A stretch of DNA of 64,000 nucleotides from Gemella cuniculi DSM 15828 (GCF_000425665.1 NZ_AUDW01000006.1:1-64000), one strand, 5' to 3'. Counted from the stretch's first letter, positions 21,793-31,718 are shown. Made by a program: numbers and translations. The notes: generated by a model not told the origin, from the sequence alone.

Positions 21793-23604
21793 TTATTGAA
21801 TTTCAATCGGATATTTAAAACTTTGTGAAATTAAGTTTGTCATCTCTTCTATGCCATTTTTATTTAAATGTACCTTGTCAGGTTCAAAATATTCTGAGTG
21901 TTCATTGGCAATCGAATACCAATCTATTACTGTTACATTTGAATATTTTTGTTTAATATTTTCTAATGTAGAATTTACATTTTTTTCCCATGCTCTTGGA
22001 ACTTTTATATTTACAAAATAAATATCCGATTTATCAAATTTTTTCACCAATTCATCTGCTTGGTTTTCTGTAAAAGGACCATTCGTTCCCAATTGAAATA
22101 CTACAGCTGTATTTTCACTATTATATTTAATATATGAATCCGCTGCTGAACTTGCTGCAGTTAATTGACGACTCACCTTACCATCTATAATTGCTCCAGG
22201 ATACTTTTCTTTCACTTTTTCTCCTATATCTACAGTTAAAGAATCACCAAGAATTATAAGTGAACTATATTTTTTCTCATTATTGTTTTTATCAGTTCTT
22301 TTTTCATTACTATCTTGTGTCCTATCATTAGTTATGAATTGATTTTCTCTATTACCATCCATTTCTTGAACAAAAGCTGTTGATATAAATGGAATTCCTT
22401 TTCCAAACATTCCCATAGCAAATAATATCATAATTACACCAAAACTTGCTGTTATACTTCTTCTTGTACTTAATTTAAGTTTACAAATTTTCTTATATAA
22501 TAAATTTATATAATTGTTAAATCCTAATCTTCTTATTGGCATTTCTACAAAAATATAACTTATTGAAGCTACTAAAACTATTAAAATAATTCTCAAAAAC
22601 ACATAGATTAATTTAGGGCTTCCTATTTCAGAAACTGGAGTTGTTAAAACTACTATTGGAAAATGCCACAAATACAAACTATAAGAAATTTTCCCGATAA
22701 ATACTAATGGTTTAAATGATAATATTCTAGAAAACATTGTATTTTGATGCCCACTAGAAATAATAATTATTAACGCCAATACCGCAACTAATAAAAATCC
22801 TCCTCTATATAACCATGTATTATATTCTGATGTAAAAATCATTATTAACACAAAAATAACTAGTGACACCATGGAAATCAAGCTGTAAATTATATTTTCT
22901 TTTAGGGTTACTTTTTGAAATAATTTATCTATTGGATAAATTATTGCTCCTATAACCCCCACCAATAATGAAAATGCTCGAGTATCAGTTCCAAAATAAA
23001 TTCTACTAATATTATTAATATCAAATAAAACTATATGTACAACTAATGATATGAATATTAAACCTAAAATGATATATTTAAAATTATTGTTTAAAGCGTA
23101 GCTACCTTCTTTATTTTTTACTTTTCTATTGAATAGTAAAAATATTAGTGGAAAAAACATATAAAACTGTTCTTCAATTGCCAAAGACCAAAGATGTTTA
23201 AAAGGGCTTTGTGCCCCAAAAGTATCAAAATAATTTAACTTATGAAAAATGTACCACCAATTACTACTATATACATATCCAAATACTGCATCAAGATGAC
23301 TCTTTCTAAGTAGCACACCATTAAATAAAGTTATAAAAACAAGAACAATAGTTATCATAAAATAAACTGCAGGTAAAAGTCTTCTGGCTCTTCTTACATA
23401 AAAATTATATAGGTTCAGTGTTCCTGTTTTTTTATACTCTTTTATAATTAAAGAACTAATTAAATAACCTGAAAGTACAAAAAACAAATCTACCCCCAAA
23501 AAACCTCCTGGAAGATAATTTACGTCAATATGATAAATAATAACTGCGATTACTGCAATAGCTCTTAAACTATCTATACTTGGTAAATATTTTGATTTGT
23601 TCAT
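21793..23604 (-). CDS. OatA-like membrane O-acetyltransferase with SGNH domain
   Basis: 603 residues. The N-terminal acyltransferase-3 domain (about 1-370) starts YLPSIDSLRAIAVIAVIIYH, has FFVLSGYLISSL and about ten membrane segments (YSLYLWHFP near 310). The C-terminal extracellular SGNH hydrolase domain carries LGDSLTVDIG (Ser), LGTNGPF (Asn/Gly) and DKVHLNKNG (Asp-His). This is the layout of OatA, which O-acetylates MurNAc of peptidoglycan and gives lysozyme resistance. Several Firmicutes have paralogues acting on other wall polymers, so the exact target is inferred. Confidence 0.88.
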   Translation of the reverse strand: MNKSKYLPSIDSLRAIAVIAVIIYHIDVNYLPGGFLGVDLFFVLSGYLISSLIIKEYKKTGTLNLYNFYVRRARRLLPAVYFMITIVLVFITLFNGVLLRKSHLDAVFGYVYSSNWWYIFHKLNYFDTFGAQSPFKHLWSLAIEEQFYMFFPLIFLLFNRKVKNKEGSYALNNNFKYIILGLIFISLVVHIVLFDINNISRIYFGTDTRAFSLLVGVIGAIIYPIDKLFQKVTLKENIIYSLISMVSLVIFVLIMIFTSEYNTWLYRGGFLLVAVLALIIIISSGHQNTMFSRILSFKPLVFIGKISYSLYLWHFPIVVLTTPVSEIGSPKLIYVFLRIILIVLVASISYIFVEMPIRRLGFNNYINLLYKKICKLKLSTRRSITASFGVIMILFAMGMFGKGIPFISTAFVQEMDGNRENQFITNDRTQDSNEKRTDKNNNEKKYSSLIILGDSLTVDIGEKVKEKYPGAIIDGKVSRQLTAASSAADSYIKYNSENTAVVFQLGTNGPFTENQADELVKKFDKSDIYFVNIKVPRAWEKNVNSTLENIKQKYSNVTVIDWYSIANEHSEYFEPDKVHLNKNGIEEMTNLISQSFKYPIEIQ

Positions 23605-23614
23605 AAACTTCCTC

Positions 23615-25783
23615 CTAATCTTTAAACATTGCTAATGCTACACGACCACGTTTAGTGTCTATGTCAATAACATAAACATCTACAATTTCTCCCACACTCA
23701 AAATATCAAGTGGATTTTTAATATATTTTTTACTTATTTTCGAAATATGAATCAATGCATCTTGTTTTAATCCGATATCAACAAATGCACCAAATTGTGT
23801 AATATTTCTAACAGTCCCAGCAAGTTTTACACCTATTTTCAAATCATCTATTGATAAAATGTCTGACTTCAAAAGTGGTTTAGCAAATGACTCACGTTCA
23901 TCTCTAAGTGGCTGCTTTAAGTCTTTAATTATATCTTCCAATGTTTCGATTCCTATTTCCAATTTTTCTGCTAAATCATGTTTATCCAATACTTCAATTT
24001 TTTTTGAAAATTCCTCTGTACCTACATCTTTAATTGTTAATTCCAAGTGGTTTAGCAAATTTTCTGCTACTTTGTAACTTTCTGGATGTATTCCTGTTGC
24101 ATCGAAAATATTTTTCCCATCAGGTATTCTGAAAAAACCAACACATTGCTCAAAAGTTTTTTTACCTAATCTTGGTACTTTTGAAATTTCTTTTATTGTT
24201 TCTATTTTCCCATTCTCGTGGCGATATTCAACTATATTTTTTGCAATTTGCTTATTAACTCCAGACACATAAGAAAGTAATGACACTGAGGCAGTATTTA
24301 CATTAACCCCTACTTTATTTACGGCTGTTTCTACAACAAACTTTAGTTCTTTTTCTAGAAATTTTTGACTTATATCATGTTGATATTGTCCGACTCCTAT
24401 AGATTTAGGATCTATTTTCACAAGTTCACTTAATGGGTCTTGTATACGCCTTGCTATTGAAACTGCGCTACGTTCTTCAACATTAAAGTCTGGAAATTCT
24501 TCTCGTGCTACTTCACTTGCAGAATATACGCTTGCACCAGCTTCATTAACTATTACATAATCTATCTTCAGACCTGATTCTTTTAAATTTTCTACAACAA
24601 AGCTCTCAGTTTCTCTTGAAGCAGTTCCATTCCCAATAGCAATCAAGTTTATATTGTATTTTTCTATAAATTTGATTAAATCCTTTTTAGATTTTTCTTG
24701 TTTTTCTTTTGAAGCTGGTTTATGTGGATATACTACCATTTTATCAATAAAGTTTCCATACTCATCCACTATTGCCATCTTACATCCTGTTCTAAATGCA
24801 GGATCTATACCTAAAACCTTTTTATTTTTCAATGGACTTTGCATTAAAAGTTGTTTTAAATTTTCTGAGAAAATTACGACTGACTCTTCTTCTGCTTTTT
24901 TTGTTAAATCACTGCGAATTTCTCTTTCAATTGATGGGTAAATCAATCTTTTCATACTGTCTAAAATACATTCCATCAGTAAATCGCCTAGTTCTGTCTG
25001 TCTATTTTTCGTTATTCCTCTTAGAATATATTGACTTATTCTATCCTTATCATTTTCGATATTTACTCTTATGATTCCTTCTTTTTCAGCTCTATTTAGT
25101 GCTAAAATTCTATGAGAGGCGATTTTAGAAACTCGTTCGCTATACTCATAGTAATTTTTATATGTACCATTTTCATCTTTTTTCTCCCCATCTTTTTTCA
25201 AAACTGAAGAAATAAGACCAAATTTTTTGGTATTATCTAGGAGATATTCACGATATTTTGCATTGTCAGAAATATTTTCTGCAATAATATCTAATGCATA
25301 ACTAATAGCTTCATCTATCGAATTAACTTCCTTTTCTTCATTAATATATTTTTTTGCTTCAATTTTTAAATCACTTAATTTCTTTGGAAGTTTTAAAATA
25401 AAATTCGCTAATTCTTCTAAACCTTTTTCTTTTGCTATAGTTGCTTTAGTACGTTTTTTTTCTTTAAATGGTCTATATAAATCTTCTACACGTTGGAGCT
25501 TAGCCTGTGCAAGAATATTTTTTTTTAACTCTTCCGTTAACATCCCTTTTTCGTCAATCAAGCGAATAACCTCTTCTTTTCTCTCTTCTAACGATTTTAA
25601 ATAATTAAACTCATCTTGAATTTGTTTAATCGCAACTTCATCTAACGAATTTGTTAACTCTTTTCTGTACCTAGCTATAAATGCTATCGTATTTCCTTCT
25701 TCTAATAAATTAAGTACATTAGTTACATATTTTTCTTGAATTTGTAATTTAATCGCTAAATTTTTCGTAATAGTATCGTACAT
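23615..25783 (-). CDS. tex: Tex-family RNA-binding transcription accessory protein
   Basis: 722 residues. N-terminal Tex domain (GNTIAFIARYRKELT), YqgF-like RNase H fold (VLGIDPAFRTGCKMAIVDEYG), helix-hairpin-helix segments (VNKVGVNVNTASVSLLSYVSG) and a C-terminal S1 domain (GTVRNITQFGAFVDIGLKQDALIHIS). The order and size are those of Tex/YdcI proteins, conserved nucleic-acid binding factors of unclear precise function. It ends 10 bp before the acyltransferase start and begins 1 bp after alr. Confidence 0.95.
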   Translation of the reverse strand: MYDTITKNLAIKLQIQEKYVTNVLNLLEEGNTIAFIARYRKELTNSLDEVAIKQIQDEFNYLKSLEERKEEVIRLIDEKGMLTEELKKNILAQAKLQRVEDLYRPFKEKKRTKATIAKEKGLEELANFILKLPKKLSDLKIEAKKYINEEKEVNSIDEAISYALDIIAENISDNAKYREYLLDNTKKFGLISSVLKKDGEKKDENGTYKNYYEYSERVSKIASHRILALNRAEKEGIIRVNIENDKDRISQYILRGITKNRQTELGDLLMECILDSMKRLIYPSIEREIRSDLTKKAEEESVVIFSENLKQLLMQSPLKNKKVLGIDPAFRTGCKMAIVDEYGNFIDKMVVYPHKPASKEKQEKSKKDLIKFIEKYNINLIAIGNGTASRETESFVVENLKESGLKIDYVIVNEAGASVYSASEVAREEFPDFNVEERSAVSIARRIQDPLSELVKIDPKSIGVGQYQHDISQKFLEKELKFVVETAVNKVGVNVNTASVSLLSYVSGVNKQIAKNIVEYRHENGKIETIKEISKVPRLGKKTFEQCVGFFRIPDGKNIFDATGIHPESYKVAENLLNHLELTIKDVGTEEFSKKIEVLDKHDLAEKLEIGIETLEDIIKDLKQPLRDERESFAKPLLKSDILSIDDLKIGVKLAGTVRNITQFGAFVDIGLKQDALIHISKISKKYIKNPLDILSVGEIVDVYVIDIDTKRGRVALAMFKD

Positions 25784-25784
25784 T

Positions 25785-26912
25785 TTATATCTCCATGTTA
25801 TTTGTATAATATTTTCTTGGAACTCTTGGATTTATGCAACAAAATATTTCATAACTTATTGTATTTTGATAAGCGGCAAAATCATCTACTGATATTATTT
25901 GATTATTGTACTCACCAAAAATTACAACATCATCACCAACTTTTATTTTCTCTGTGCACTTCACCATAAGTTGATCCATGCAAACTCGCCCTACTATTTT
26001 ACATTTTTCTCCTGCCACATTAATTTCAAAACCTTGTGCTCTACGCAAAAGCCCATCTGCATAGCCTATTGGAATTGTCGCTATATATTCATCTTCTTTA
26101 GTTTCATAAGTAGCTCCATAACCTACTTTTGCTCCTTTTGGAATTTTTTTCACATGAGTAACCTTGCTAACTAAACTAGTTACCGTTTCTAAAGAAATCT
26201 TTCCTAATTTCTCTATATTTTCACTAGGATAACAACCATAAAGAGCAATACCTAATCTTGATAAATTGTAATTATCCTCTCTTTGACTGTACCTAACTGC
26301 TCCTGCAGAATTTTCTATGTGAATGTATTGAGGTTTATTAGTAAATAACTTAAGAAGTTTTTCAAAATTAGTTGTTTGATAAGCGTCATACTCTTCATCA
26401 TCTCCATCAGCATTTGAATAATGTGAAAATATCCCCTCAAACTCAATTTTTTCTGAACCTAACAGTTCATCAACTTCCATAATTTCTTTTTTATCAAAAA
26501 TTCCAATTCTATTCATTCCTGTTTCTAACTTAACATGTATTCTCAATTTACCATCAAGATTTTTCAATTCCTCTATAACATTTTCTAGCCAAGATTTTGA
26601 TGGACAAGTTAACGAAATATTATTTTCCACTGCATATTTTATATTTTTTGGATTTACTACCCCTAGTACCAAAACTAAACTATCTTTTATATTTTCTTTT
26701 ATTTCAAGAGCTTCTTCTAAGGTTGCAACAGCAAAATATCTCACTCCACTTTTATAAAGAAATTCTGATATAGATTTCGCACCTAGCCCATAGGCATTAG
26801 CTTTAACAATAGCTAAACCTATTTTTTTATCCGAAAGTGAATTTAATTTATTATAATTACTCAATAAAGCATCAAGATTTATTCTTAAATGCGTTGGTCT
26901 ATCGTTTATCAT
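25785..26912 (-). CDS. alr: Alanine racemase
   Basis: 375 residues. PLP-lysine motif AIVKANAYGLGA near residue 36, YGCYP, the catalytic tyrosine region VGYGATY, and GRVCMDQLMV. Converts L- to D-alanine for peptidoglycan and teichoic acid. Its start overlaps the acpS end by 14 bp, the acpS-alr order found in many Firmicutes. Confidence 0.97.
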   Translation of the reverse strand: MINDRPTHLRINLDALLSNYNKLNSLSDKKIGLAIVKANAYGLGAKSISEFLYKSGVRYFAVATLEEALEIKENIKDSLVLVLGVVNPKNIKYAVENNISLTCPSKSWLENVIEELKNLDGKLRIHVKLETGMNRIGIFDKKEIMEVDELLGSEKIEFEGIFSHYSNADGDDEEYDAYQTTNFEKLLKLFTNKPQYIHIENSAGAVRYSQREDNYNLSRLGIALYGCYPSENIEKLGKISLETVTSLVSKVTHVKKIPKGAKVGYGATYETKEDEYIATIPIGYADGLLRRAQGFEINVAGEKCKIVGRVCMDQLMVKCTEKIKVGDDVVIFGEYNNQIISVDDFAAYQNTISYEIFCCINPRVPRKYYTNNMEI

Positions 26913-27267
26913 TACAATCTCCTTTTTCTAAAATAACAAAAGCAACTACTGTTGTATCAGTGTGACTAATAGTAAGATGAGTTACAAAATCCTCATATAC
27001 TATATAAGGTTTTCCTAATTTATCTTTTAAAACTTCTACATCATGAAATGAAAACTCCTTAGAAATACCAGTACCAAGTGCTTTAGAAGTTGCCTCTTTA
27101 ACAGCAAAACGTCCTGCTAAAAATTCCAACTTTCTACGATGGTTTGTTATTTTATAAAATTCATCTAATTCTTTTTCTGTATATATTTTTTTCAGTCGTT
27201 CTTTGTTTTGAACATATTTTTCAAATCTTATAATATCAACAATATCACAACCTATTCCATAAATCAT
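26899..27267 (-). CDS. acpS: Holo-[acyl-carrier-protein] synthase
   Basis: 122 residues. GIGCDIVDIIRFEK at the N-terminus, FLAGRFAVKEATSKALGTG (Mg and CoA site) and LTISHTDTTVVAFVILE at the end. Transfers phosphopantetheine to ACP for fatty acid synthesis. First gene of an acpS-alr-tex run. Confidence 0.96.
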   Translation of the reverse strand: MIYGIGCDIVDIIRFEKYVQNKERLKKIYTEKELDEFYKITNHRRKLEFLAGRFAVKEATSKALGTGISKEFSFHDVEVLKDKLGKPYIVYEDFVTHLTISHTDTTVVAFVILEKGDCNDKR

Positions 27268-27456
27268 TTATTACCTCTTTATTATTAAATATATCTTTTT
27301 ATTATACCATTAATATCTATTTTATGAAAGGAGTAACTTCTTAGAGTTAGGTTTTATAATTTATGTGTTTAACTTTACATAATTAAATTAAACATGCTTC
27401 TAAATAATCTTAAAAACCTTATAGAGTAAATTTTTATTTCGTAACTACTAAAATAA

Positions 27457-27516
27457 AAAATGATTGAAATAGATATTAGAAACTTAAAATTTTCTACTTC
27501 ACTATCCCAATCATTT
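27457..27516 (-). terminator. Terminator of the comG operon
   Basis: AAATGATTG (27458-27466) pairs with CAATCATTT (27508-27516) around a long internal hairpin; TTTTTTATTTT follows on the minus strand. It lies just after the comGG stop. Confidence 0.65.
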
Positions 27517-27520
27517 TCTA

Positions 27521-27715
27521 CTATTCAGTTTCTCCTACTTTCTCCAACTGCTCTACTATTTTTTTATCATAATAATCGCTAAGATTTTTTATACTATACA
27601 TTTTATTTATATATATTCCAATTACGCTAAACATCACAACAATAACGAGTAAAGTTACCAAAAGTGAAACTACAATGGCATTACCGCTTTTATATTTCCT
27701 TTTCATCCCTTTCAT
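27521..27715 (-). CDS. comGG: ComGG-like minor pilus protein (short)
   Basis: 64 residues with one N-terminal membrane segment (AIVVSLLVTLLVIVVMFSVIGIYI) and a short charged tail, last in the comG operon and overlapping comGF by 26 bp. The call rests on position; no diagnostic motif is present, and it is shorter than Bacillus ComGG (about 124). Confidence 0.6.
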   Translation of the reverse strand: MKGMKRKYKSGNAIVVSLLVTLLVIVVMFSVIGIYINKMYSIKNLSDYYDKKIVEQLEKVGETE

Positions 27716-28172
27716 TATCCTCCTTGGAATTTTTATCCTTTAACGTGATGCACAAGTCTCTTTTTATACCGCTTCTATCTTCTATGTAAATTTTTACTAC
27801 ATTATTATTTTGAGTTATAGAGTAACTCTTTAAATTTTTCAAAAGTAATATATACCCTGCGTATGAATTTGTATTCTTCATTTTTTCAATATACACTCTA
27901 TTCCCTTGAAAGATCAATTTTGTCTCTACTTTATCTTTTTCAGAAGTCATTATTATATAATTACTTTCACGTTCAACCTTATCACTTGAATTATAGATTT
28001 CAAAAATCTTTTTATGTGCCACTGCATATTCGTAATTAGTAAAATTCAAAAAATTTCTTGATGTAGTTAAAGTAGTTTTTAAAATAAGCATAAGTAATAA
28101 CGAAAGTATTATCAATAGAAACAATGATACTGTAAGTTCAAGAAGTGTAAAACCTTGTTTCCTTTTATTCAT
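27690..28172 (-). CDS. comGF: ComGF-like minor pseudopilin
   Basis: 160 residues from ATG 28172 (MNKRKQGFTLLELTVSLFLL), a type IV prepilin signal: basic start, G/FTLLE cleavage site, hydrophobic helix. Later residues (LQ-type strands such as VYIEKMKNTNSYAGYILLLKN) fit ComGF. A longer reading to 28223 would lie inside comGE. Overlaps comGE by 8 bp. Confidence 0.8.
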   Translation of the reverse strand: MNKRKQGFTLLELTVSLFLLIILSLLLMLILKTTLTTSRNFLNFTNYEYAVAHKKIFEIYNSSDKVERESNYIIMTSEKDKVETKLIFQGNRVYIEKMKNTNSYAGYILLLKNLKSYSITQNNNVVKIYIEDRSGIKRDLCITLKDKNSKEDNERDEKEI

Positions 28173-28449
28173 AGCTAATACGCTCGCCTGTATTTTCATC
28201 AACCACTTCAGCTTTTCTACCATCTACTACTATATTGTATTCTCTACGATGCGAACTGAAATTTTTCTCTTTGTTGTGATTACTAATTTCTTCATACAAC
28301 AATTCTTTCATTTCAAGTTGTTTCTCCATTTTAGACAAATTAGAATATTGTCTTACAAGATTAGGAATCAAAAACGCAAAAATCAACGAGCAAATAAATA
28401 ATGCTCCAATCAAATCCACAAAAGTAAAACCGTTATTCTTAGATTTCAT
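28165..28449 (-). CDS. comGE: ComGE-like minor pseudopilin
   Basis: 94 residues. Prepilin-like start KSKNNGFTFVDLIGALFICS, in which the usual E at +5 is D. Short soluble part. Lies between comGD and comGF with overlaps on both sides; named by position and signal. Confidence 0.72.
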   Translation of the reverse strand: MKSKNNGFTFVDLIGALFICSLIFAFLIPNLVRQYSNLSKMEKQLEMKELLYEEISNHNKEKNFSSHRREYNIVVDGRKAEVVDENTGERISYE

Positions 28450-28882
28450 CTAAAGTTATATATCCAGTATCTAAATGTGCAATAATCCTATATGAAGTAT
28501 TATCAAACTTAACATCTACTGTATTAGCCTTAGATACCAAATTCCCTTCTCTATATTTTAATCTAACTGTTCCTTTATTTAATATTATCCTTCCCTTTTG
28601 TGATAATTTTTTCCAAATAGATCTTCCATTATAGTATAGTACATATTCATTATCATTAGAAAAAAAATCAATATATACATTCTCATCATTCAAACTTGTA
28701 GTTTGTACACGATAAATATCAGATACTAATTCATCAACTGCTAATCTTTCTTTATATTTAGAATAATCGGCAACTGAATTCATTGATAAAATGATTATTA
28801 TAAAACTTACGATAAAAAGCACTGCAATCATTTCTGTCAAACTAAAGAAACCTTTATTATTTTTGTAAAGTTGCTTTGCCAT
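28439..28882 (-). CDS. comGD: ComGD-like minor pseudopilin
   Basis: 147 residues. Prepilin signal KNNKGFFSLTEMIAVLFIVS with cleavage after G and E at +5. The beta-rich rest (IYRVQTTSLNDENVYIDFFS) is typical of GspH/ComGD-like minor pilins. Overlaps comGC by 26 bp. Confidence 0.82.
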   Translation of the reverse strand: MAKQLYKNNKGFFSLTEMIAVLFIVSFIIIILSMNSVADYSKYKERLAVDELVSDIYRVQTTSLNDENVYIDFFSNDNEYVLYYNGRSIWKKLSQKGRIILNKGTVRLKYREGNLVSKANTVDVKFDNTSYRIIAHLDTGYITLDEI

Positions 28883-29201
28883 TAGAAATTACTATTTTTT
28901 TACCATTTGGAGCAGTACTTGCTTTATCAACTGGACCATCTAAATAATGTTTTTCCACAAGTTTTTCAAATGTTACATTTGAATCTTTTTCATTAATTTC
29001 ATATGCTGTAACCTGAGACTGAACAGTTTTTTCATAGGCTTCTGAACTTTTATCTTTTGCTGTATCAATATTTTTAGTAATATTAGGTATAATAAGTATT
29101 AACAAAATAGCTATTATAAATAAAACGATCAACATTTCGATTAAAGTAAAACCCTCATTACGTTTTAATTTATTTTTCAACTTAAATATAATATTCTTCA
29201 T
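28857..29201 (-). CDS. comGC: ComGC major competence pseudopilin
   Basis: 114 residues. KRNEGFTLIEMLIVLFIIAI is a classic prepilin signal (GFTLIEM), followed by NITKNIDTAKDKSSEAYEKTVQSQ and the ComGC-like repeat-strand end. Subunit of the DNA-uptake pilus; requires ComC peptidase, not in this window. Confidence 0.94.
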   Translation of the reverse strand: MKNIIFKLKNKLKRNEGFTLIEMLIVLFIIAILLILIIPNITKNIDTAKDKSSEAYEKTVQSQVTAYEINEKDSNVTFEKLVEKHYLDGPVDKASTAPNGKKIVISNGKATLQK

Positions 29202-29211
29202 AACTTCCTCC

Positions 29212-30258
29212 TTATTTCAGAGAATTTGCCATATTAAATATAGGTAATAAAATTACCATATATAGCCCAACAATAACTATTGCTAATATAGCAAATAGTA
29301 TCGGTTGAATTTTCCTTAAACTTCTATCAAGTGATGTCAAAAATGTATCTAACATTAACTCACTAAACAACTTCAATTCCTTATCTATTAATCCATTATT
29401 TTTTCCATGAACAATAAATTTTCCTATTGTATCGTCAAAAAATTTAATTTTTGATACTGATTCTTCAAAGTTAACACCTTCATTCAAATCTTTTAAAATT
29501 TCTTTTGAAAAAAAGGTTAAATAATAATCGTATTCTTCTTCTATCATTACCTCTAATGCTGTCTTTAATGAAAAACCACTCATTAAAAATAGACTTAGCT
29601 CTAAAGAAAATATATATGAAAAATATAACTTTGCATATACCCGAATTTTAGGGATATATATCAATGAATTTAAAAATAATTTTTGCTTATATTTCATCAT
29701 AAATAAAATATAAATCATAAATAAAAGGAATATCGTAAAAATAATAGATATAATTTTTGGAATACAATACAATGATTTTATAAGAATAATCGTCTGAAAA
29801 TCCATTTTTATATTAGACGATGTATAAATATTTTCGAATTGAGGAATTACTAGCGCATTAAACACCATAATTAGTGTTATTAAGGTTATTGTTAAAAATA
29901 TCGGATATCTTAATGTTTTTATTACTTTTTCTTTTTGCAAATTCTTTATTCTTAGATACGTTTCAATTTCTAATAACATATCTTCTATTTGTCCATAGTT
30001 TTCTGCAAATTTCATTTTACTAACTATCAACTGCGAATATCCAAGATATTTCAATATATCAGATAGTTTTTTCCCATTGGAGAGTTCTAATTTTATATTT
30101 TCAATATCAACAGATGCTACATTATATTGAATTAGAAGAAATTCTAAAGAGTCTTCTAACATATATCCATGATTAATAAGTTCATATAAACGTCTAATAA
30201 AATAAATTTTATTTTCCTCATCTAATAGTTTTCTAATATCCCCATTTTTCTTTTTCAT
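29212..30258 (-). CDS. comGB: ComGB, type IV pilus membrane platform protein
   Basis: 348 residues of the GspF/PilC family: two repeats with FAENYGQIEDMLLEIETYL and the C-terminal FIVHGKNNGLIDKELKLFSE, and three membrane helices (LTITLITLIMVFNALVIPQF, ISIIFTIFLLFMIYILFM, ILFAILAIVIVGLYMVILLP). Anchors pilus assembly in the membrane. Overlaps comGA by 26 bp. Confidence 0.93.
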   Translation of the reverse strand: MKKKNGDIRKLLDEENKIYFIRRLYELINHGYMLEDSLEFLLIQYNVASVDIENIKLELSNGKKLSDILKYLGYSQLIVSKMKFAENYGQIEDMLLEIETYLRIKNLQKEKVIKTLRYPIFLTITLITLIMVFNALVIPQFENIYTSSNIKMDFQTIILIKSLYCIPKIISIIFTIFLLFMIYILFMMKYKQKLFLNSLIYIPKIRVYAKLYFSYIFSLELSLFLMSGFSLKTALEVMIEEEYDYYLTFFSKEILKDLNEGVNFEESVSKIKFFDDTIGKFIVHGKNNGLIDKELKLFSELMLDTFLTSLDRSLRKIQPILFAILAIVIVGLYMVILLPIFNMANSLK

Positions 30259-31228
30259 AAGAAGTTATTAAAAGCCTACTTTCTGCTAAATCGAATTTAT
30301 ATTTTAAACATTTTTCATTTACTTTATTATTATCTATATAACCATAAATATCATCTTTTTTTAATATTTCTGTAACTAATCCCCTTTTTCCATTAGTTAA
30401 ATTTACTAATCTCTGCGAAATTATACAAATTACAGTCTGCTTTATATCTTCTGATGTTAGTCCTAAATCCTTTAATCGATTAATGACACCAATTGAATCT
30501 TCTGCATGTATTGTGCTTAACACTAAATGACCAGAAAACGATGAAGTTACAACTTGAGCCGCTGTTTTAAAATCTCTTATTTCTCCTATCACAATAGCAT
30601 CTGGATCACAACGTAAAATTGACTTCAAAGCGTTATCATAGTTGATTCCTGCCTTAGAATTAACTTGCATTTGTATTAAATTTTCTATATTTTTCTCTAC
30701 TGGATCTTCTATTGTAATTACTTGCTTTTCAGCGTTAGCTAACTTACTAGCTAATTTGTACATAGATGTTGACTTTCCACTTCCCGTTGGACCGGAAAAA
30801 AGAACCAATCCATATGATTTTTTTGCTAAGTTATCAATAAAATCACTATCTTCTGGAAAAACACTATACTCAACATCTTCTATTTCATTTATAAATATTC
30901 TCACTACACATCCTTCTGTTAATTCACTTAACGGTAATGTAGAAACACGCAAATAGTAATCTCTATCTTCTAATCTATAAATAAATTTTCCACTTTGCGG
31001 TTCTTTATTCCTAGAAATATCTATATTTGCATTAAATTTCAGTAATGAGATTATGGATTCTAACTCCCTATTAGAAAATTCTTCATATTTACTCAGATTT
31101 CCATTTACTCTGAGTTTTATAAAGGACTTACCCGATATATGTGGGTATATATGAATATCGCTGGCTTTACTTTTTATAGAATAATCAATAATCTTTTTCA
31201 TCATATCTTTTACATCAATAACTATCAC
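30233..31228 (-). CDS. comGA: ComGA, competence pilus assembly ATPase
   Basis: 331 residues. GspE/PilT family: Walker A SGPTGSGKST near 142-151, the Asp box (TIEDPVEK), Walker B RCDPDAIVIGEIRD, His box STIHAED. Powers the DNA-uptake pilus. The start is uncertain: a GTG at 31226-31228 lies within the ribosome site AAAGGGTGA, the first ATG is 31204, and an ATT at 31217-31219 has the best spacing. First gene of the seven-gene comG operon. No clear SigX box or ComK box was recognised upstream. Confidence 0.95.
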   Translation of the reverse strand: MIVIDVKDMMKKIIDYSIKSKASDIHIYPHISGKSFIKLRVNGNLSKYEEFSNRELESIISLLKFNANIDISRNKEPQSGKFIYRLEDRDYYLRVSTLPLSELTEGCVVRIFINEIEDVEYSVFPEDSDFIDNLAKKSYGLVLFSGPTGSGKSTSMYKLASKLANAEKQVITIEDPVEKNIENLIQMQVNSKAGINYDNALKSILRCDPDAIVIGEIRDFKTAAQVVTSSFSGHLVLSTIHAEDSIGVINRLKDLGLTSEDIKQTVICIISQRLVNLTNGKRGLVTEILKKDDIYGYIDNNKVNEKCLKYKFDLAESRLLITSYEKEKWGY

Positions 31229-31255
31229 CCTTTCCTATAAAAGAAAAAGTAAAAT

Positions 31256-31295
31256 AAATATAGACTAAGTATATACATAGATACCTAGCCTATAT
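31256..31295 (-). terminator. Hairpin between XRE gene and comGA
   Basis: AATATAG pairs with CTATATT with interrupted inner pairs (CTA/TAG, GTAT/ATAC). On the minus strand TATTTTACTTTTTC follows. It may end the XRE gene transcript or attenuate read-through into comG. Confidence 0.55.
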
Positions 31296-31355
31296 TTTAA
31301 CTATTAATTTAACATACTACATATAACTGATATAGCCTAAGTAATTTGAATTTTA

Positions 31356-31718
31356 TTATAGATTCAAGTGCCTAGAAAAAGAATATCCCCTAAATCTTCT
31401 CAAAACCTCTTCTACTAGTTTACAATCTTCGCTATCTAAAGCCTTAATCATATCAATTACTTCAAAGTGAGTATCTGCTAACTCTGAACTTTCCCCTTTA
31501 TTAATTTTATATCCAACTAATTCATCTATTGAGACATTATAAAGTTTTGCAATAGATACTAAAGTTGCAACATTAGGTTCGTTTCTTCCGTATTCCCAAT
31601 TAGCATATACACCATGAGATGATAACTCTAATTTATTAGCAACTGTAGACATAGAGTAATTGTTCATTTTTCGAAGTTTTTTTAAGTTTTGTGCCAGTAA
31701 TGTTCCTTTATTCTTCAA
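31356..31718 (-). CDS. XRE-family transcriptional regulator
   Basis: 120 residues. HTH at about 9-63: LAQNLKKLRKMNNYSMSTVA, then SSHGVYANWEYGRNEPN with the YGRxEP signature, and IAKLYNVSIDELVGY. The C-terminal part is short and helical (MIKALDSEDCKLVEEVLRRF) without a known sensor fold. Upstream of comG in the same direction, but there is no direct evidence it controls competence. Upstream interval 31719-31897 is AT-rich with no gene. Confidence 0.88.
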   Translation of the reverse strand: MKNKGTLLAQNLKKLRKMNNYSMSTVANKLELSSHGVYANWEYGRNEPNVATLVSIAKLYNVSIDELVGYKINKGESSELADTHFEVIDMIKALDSEDCKLVEEVLRRFRGYSFSRHLNL

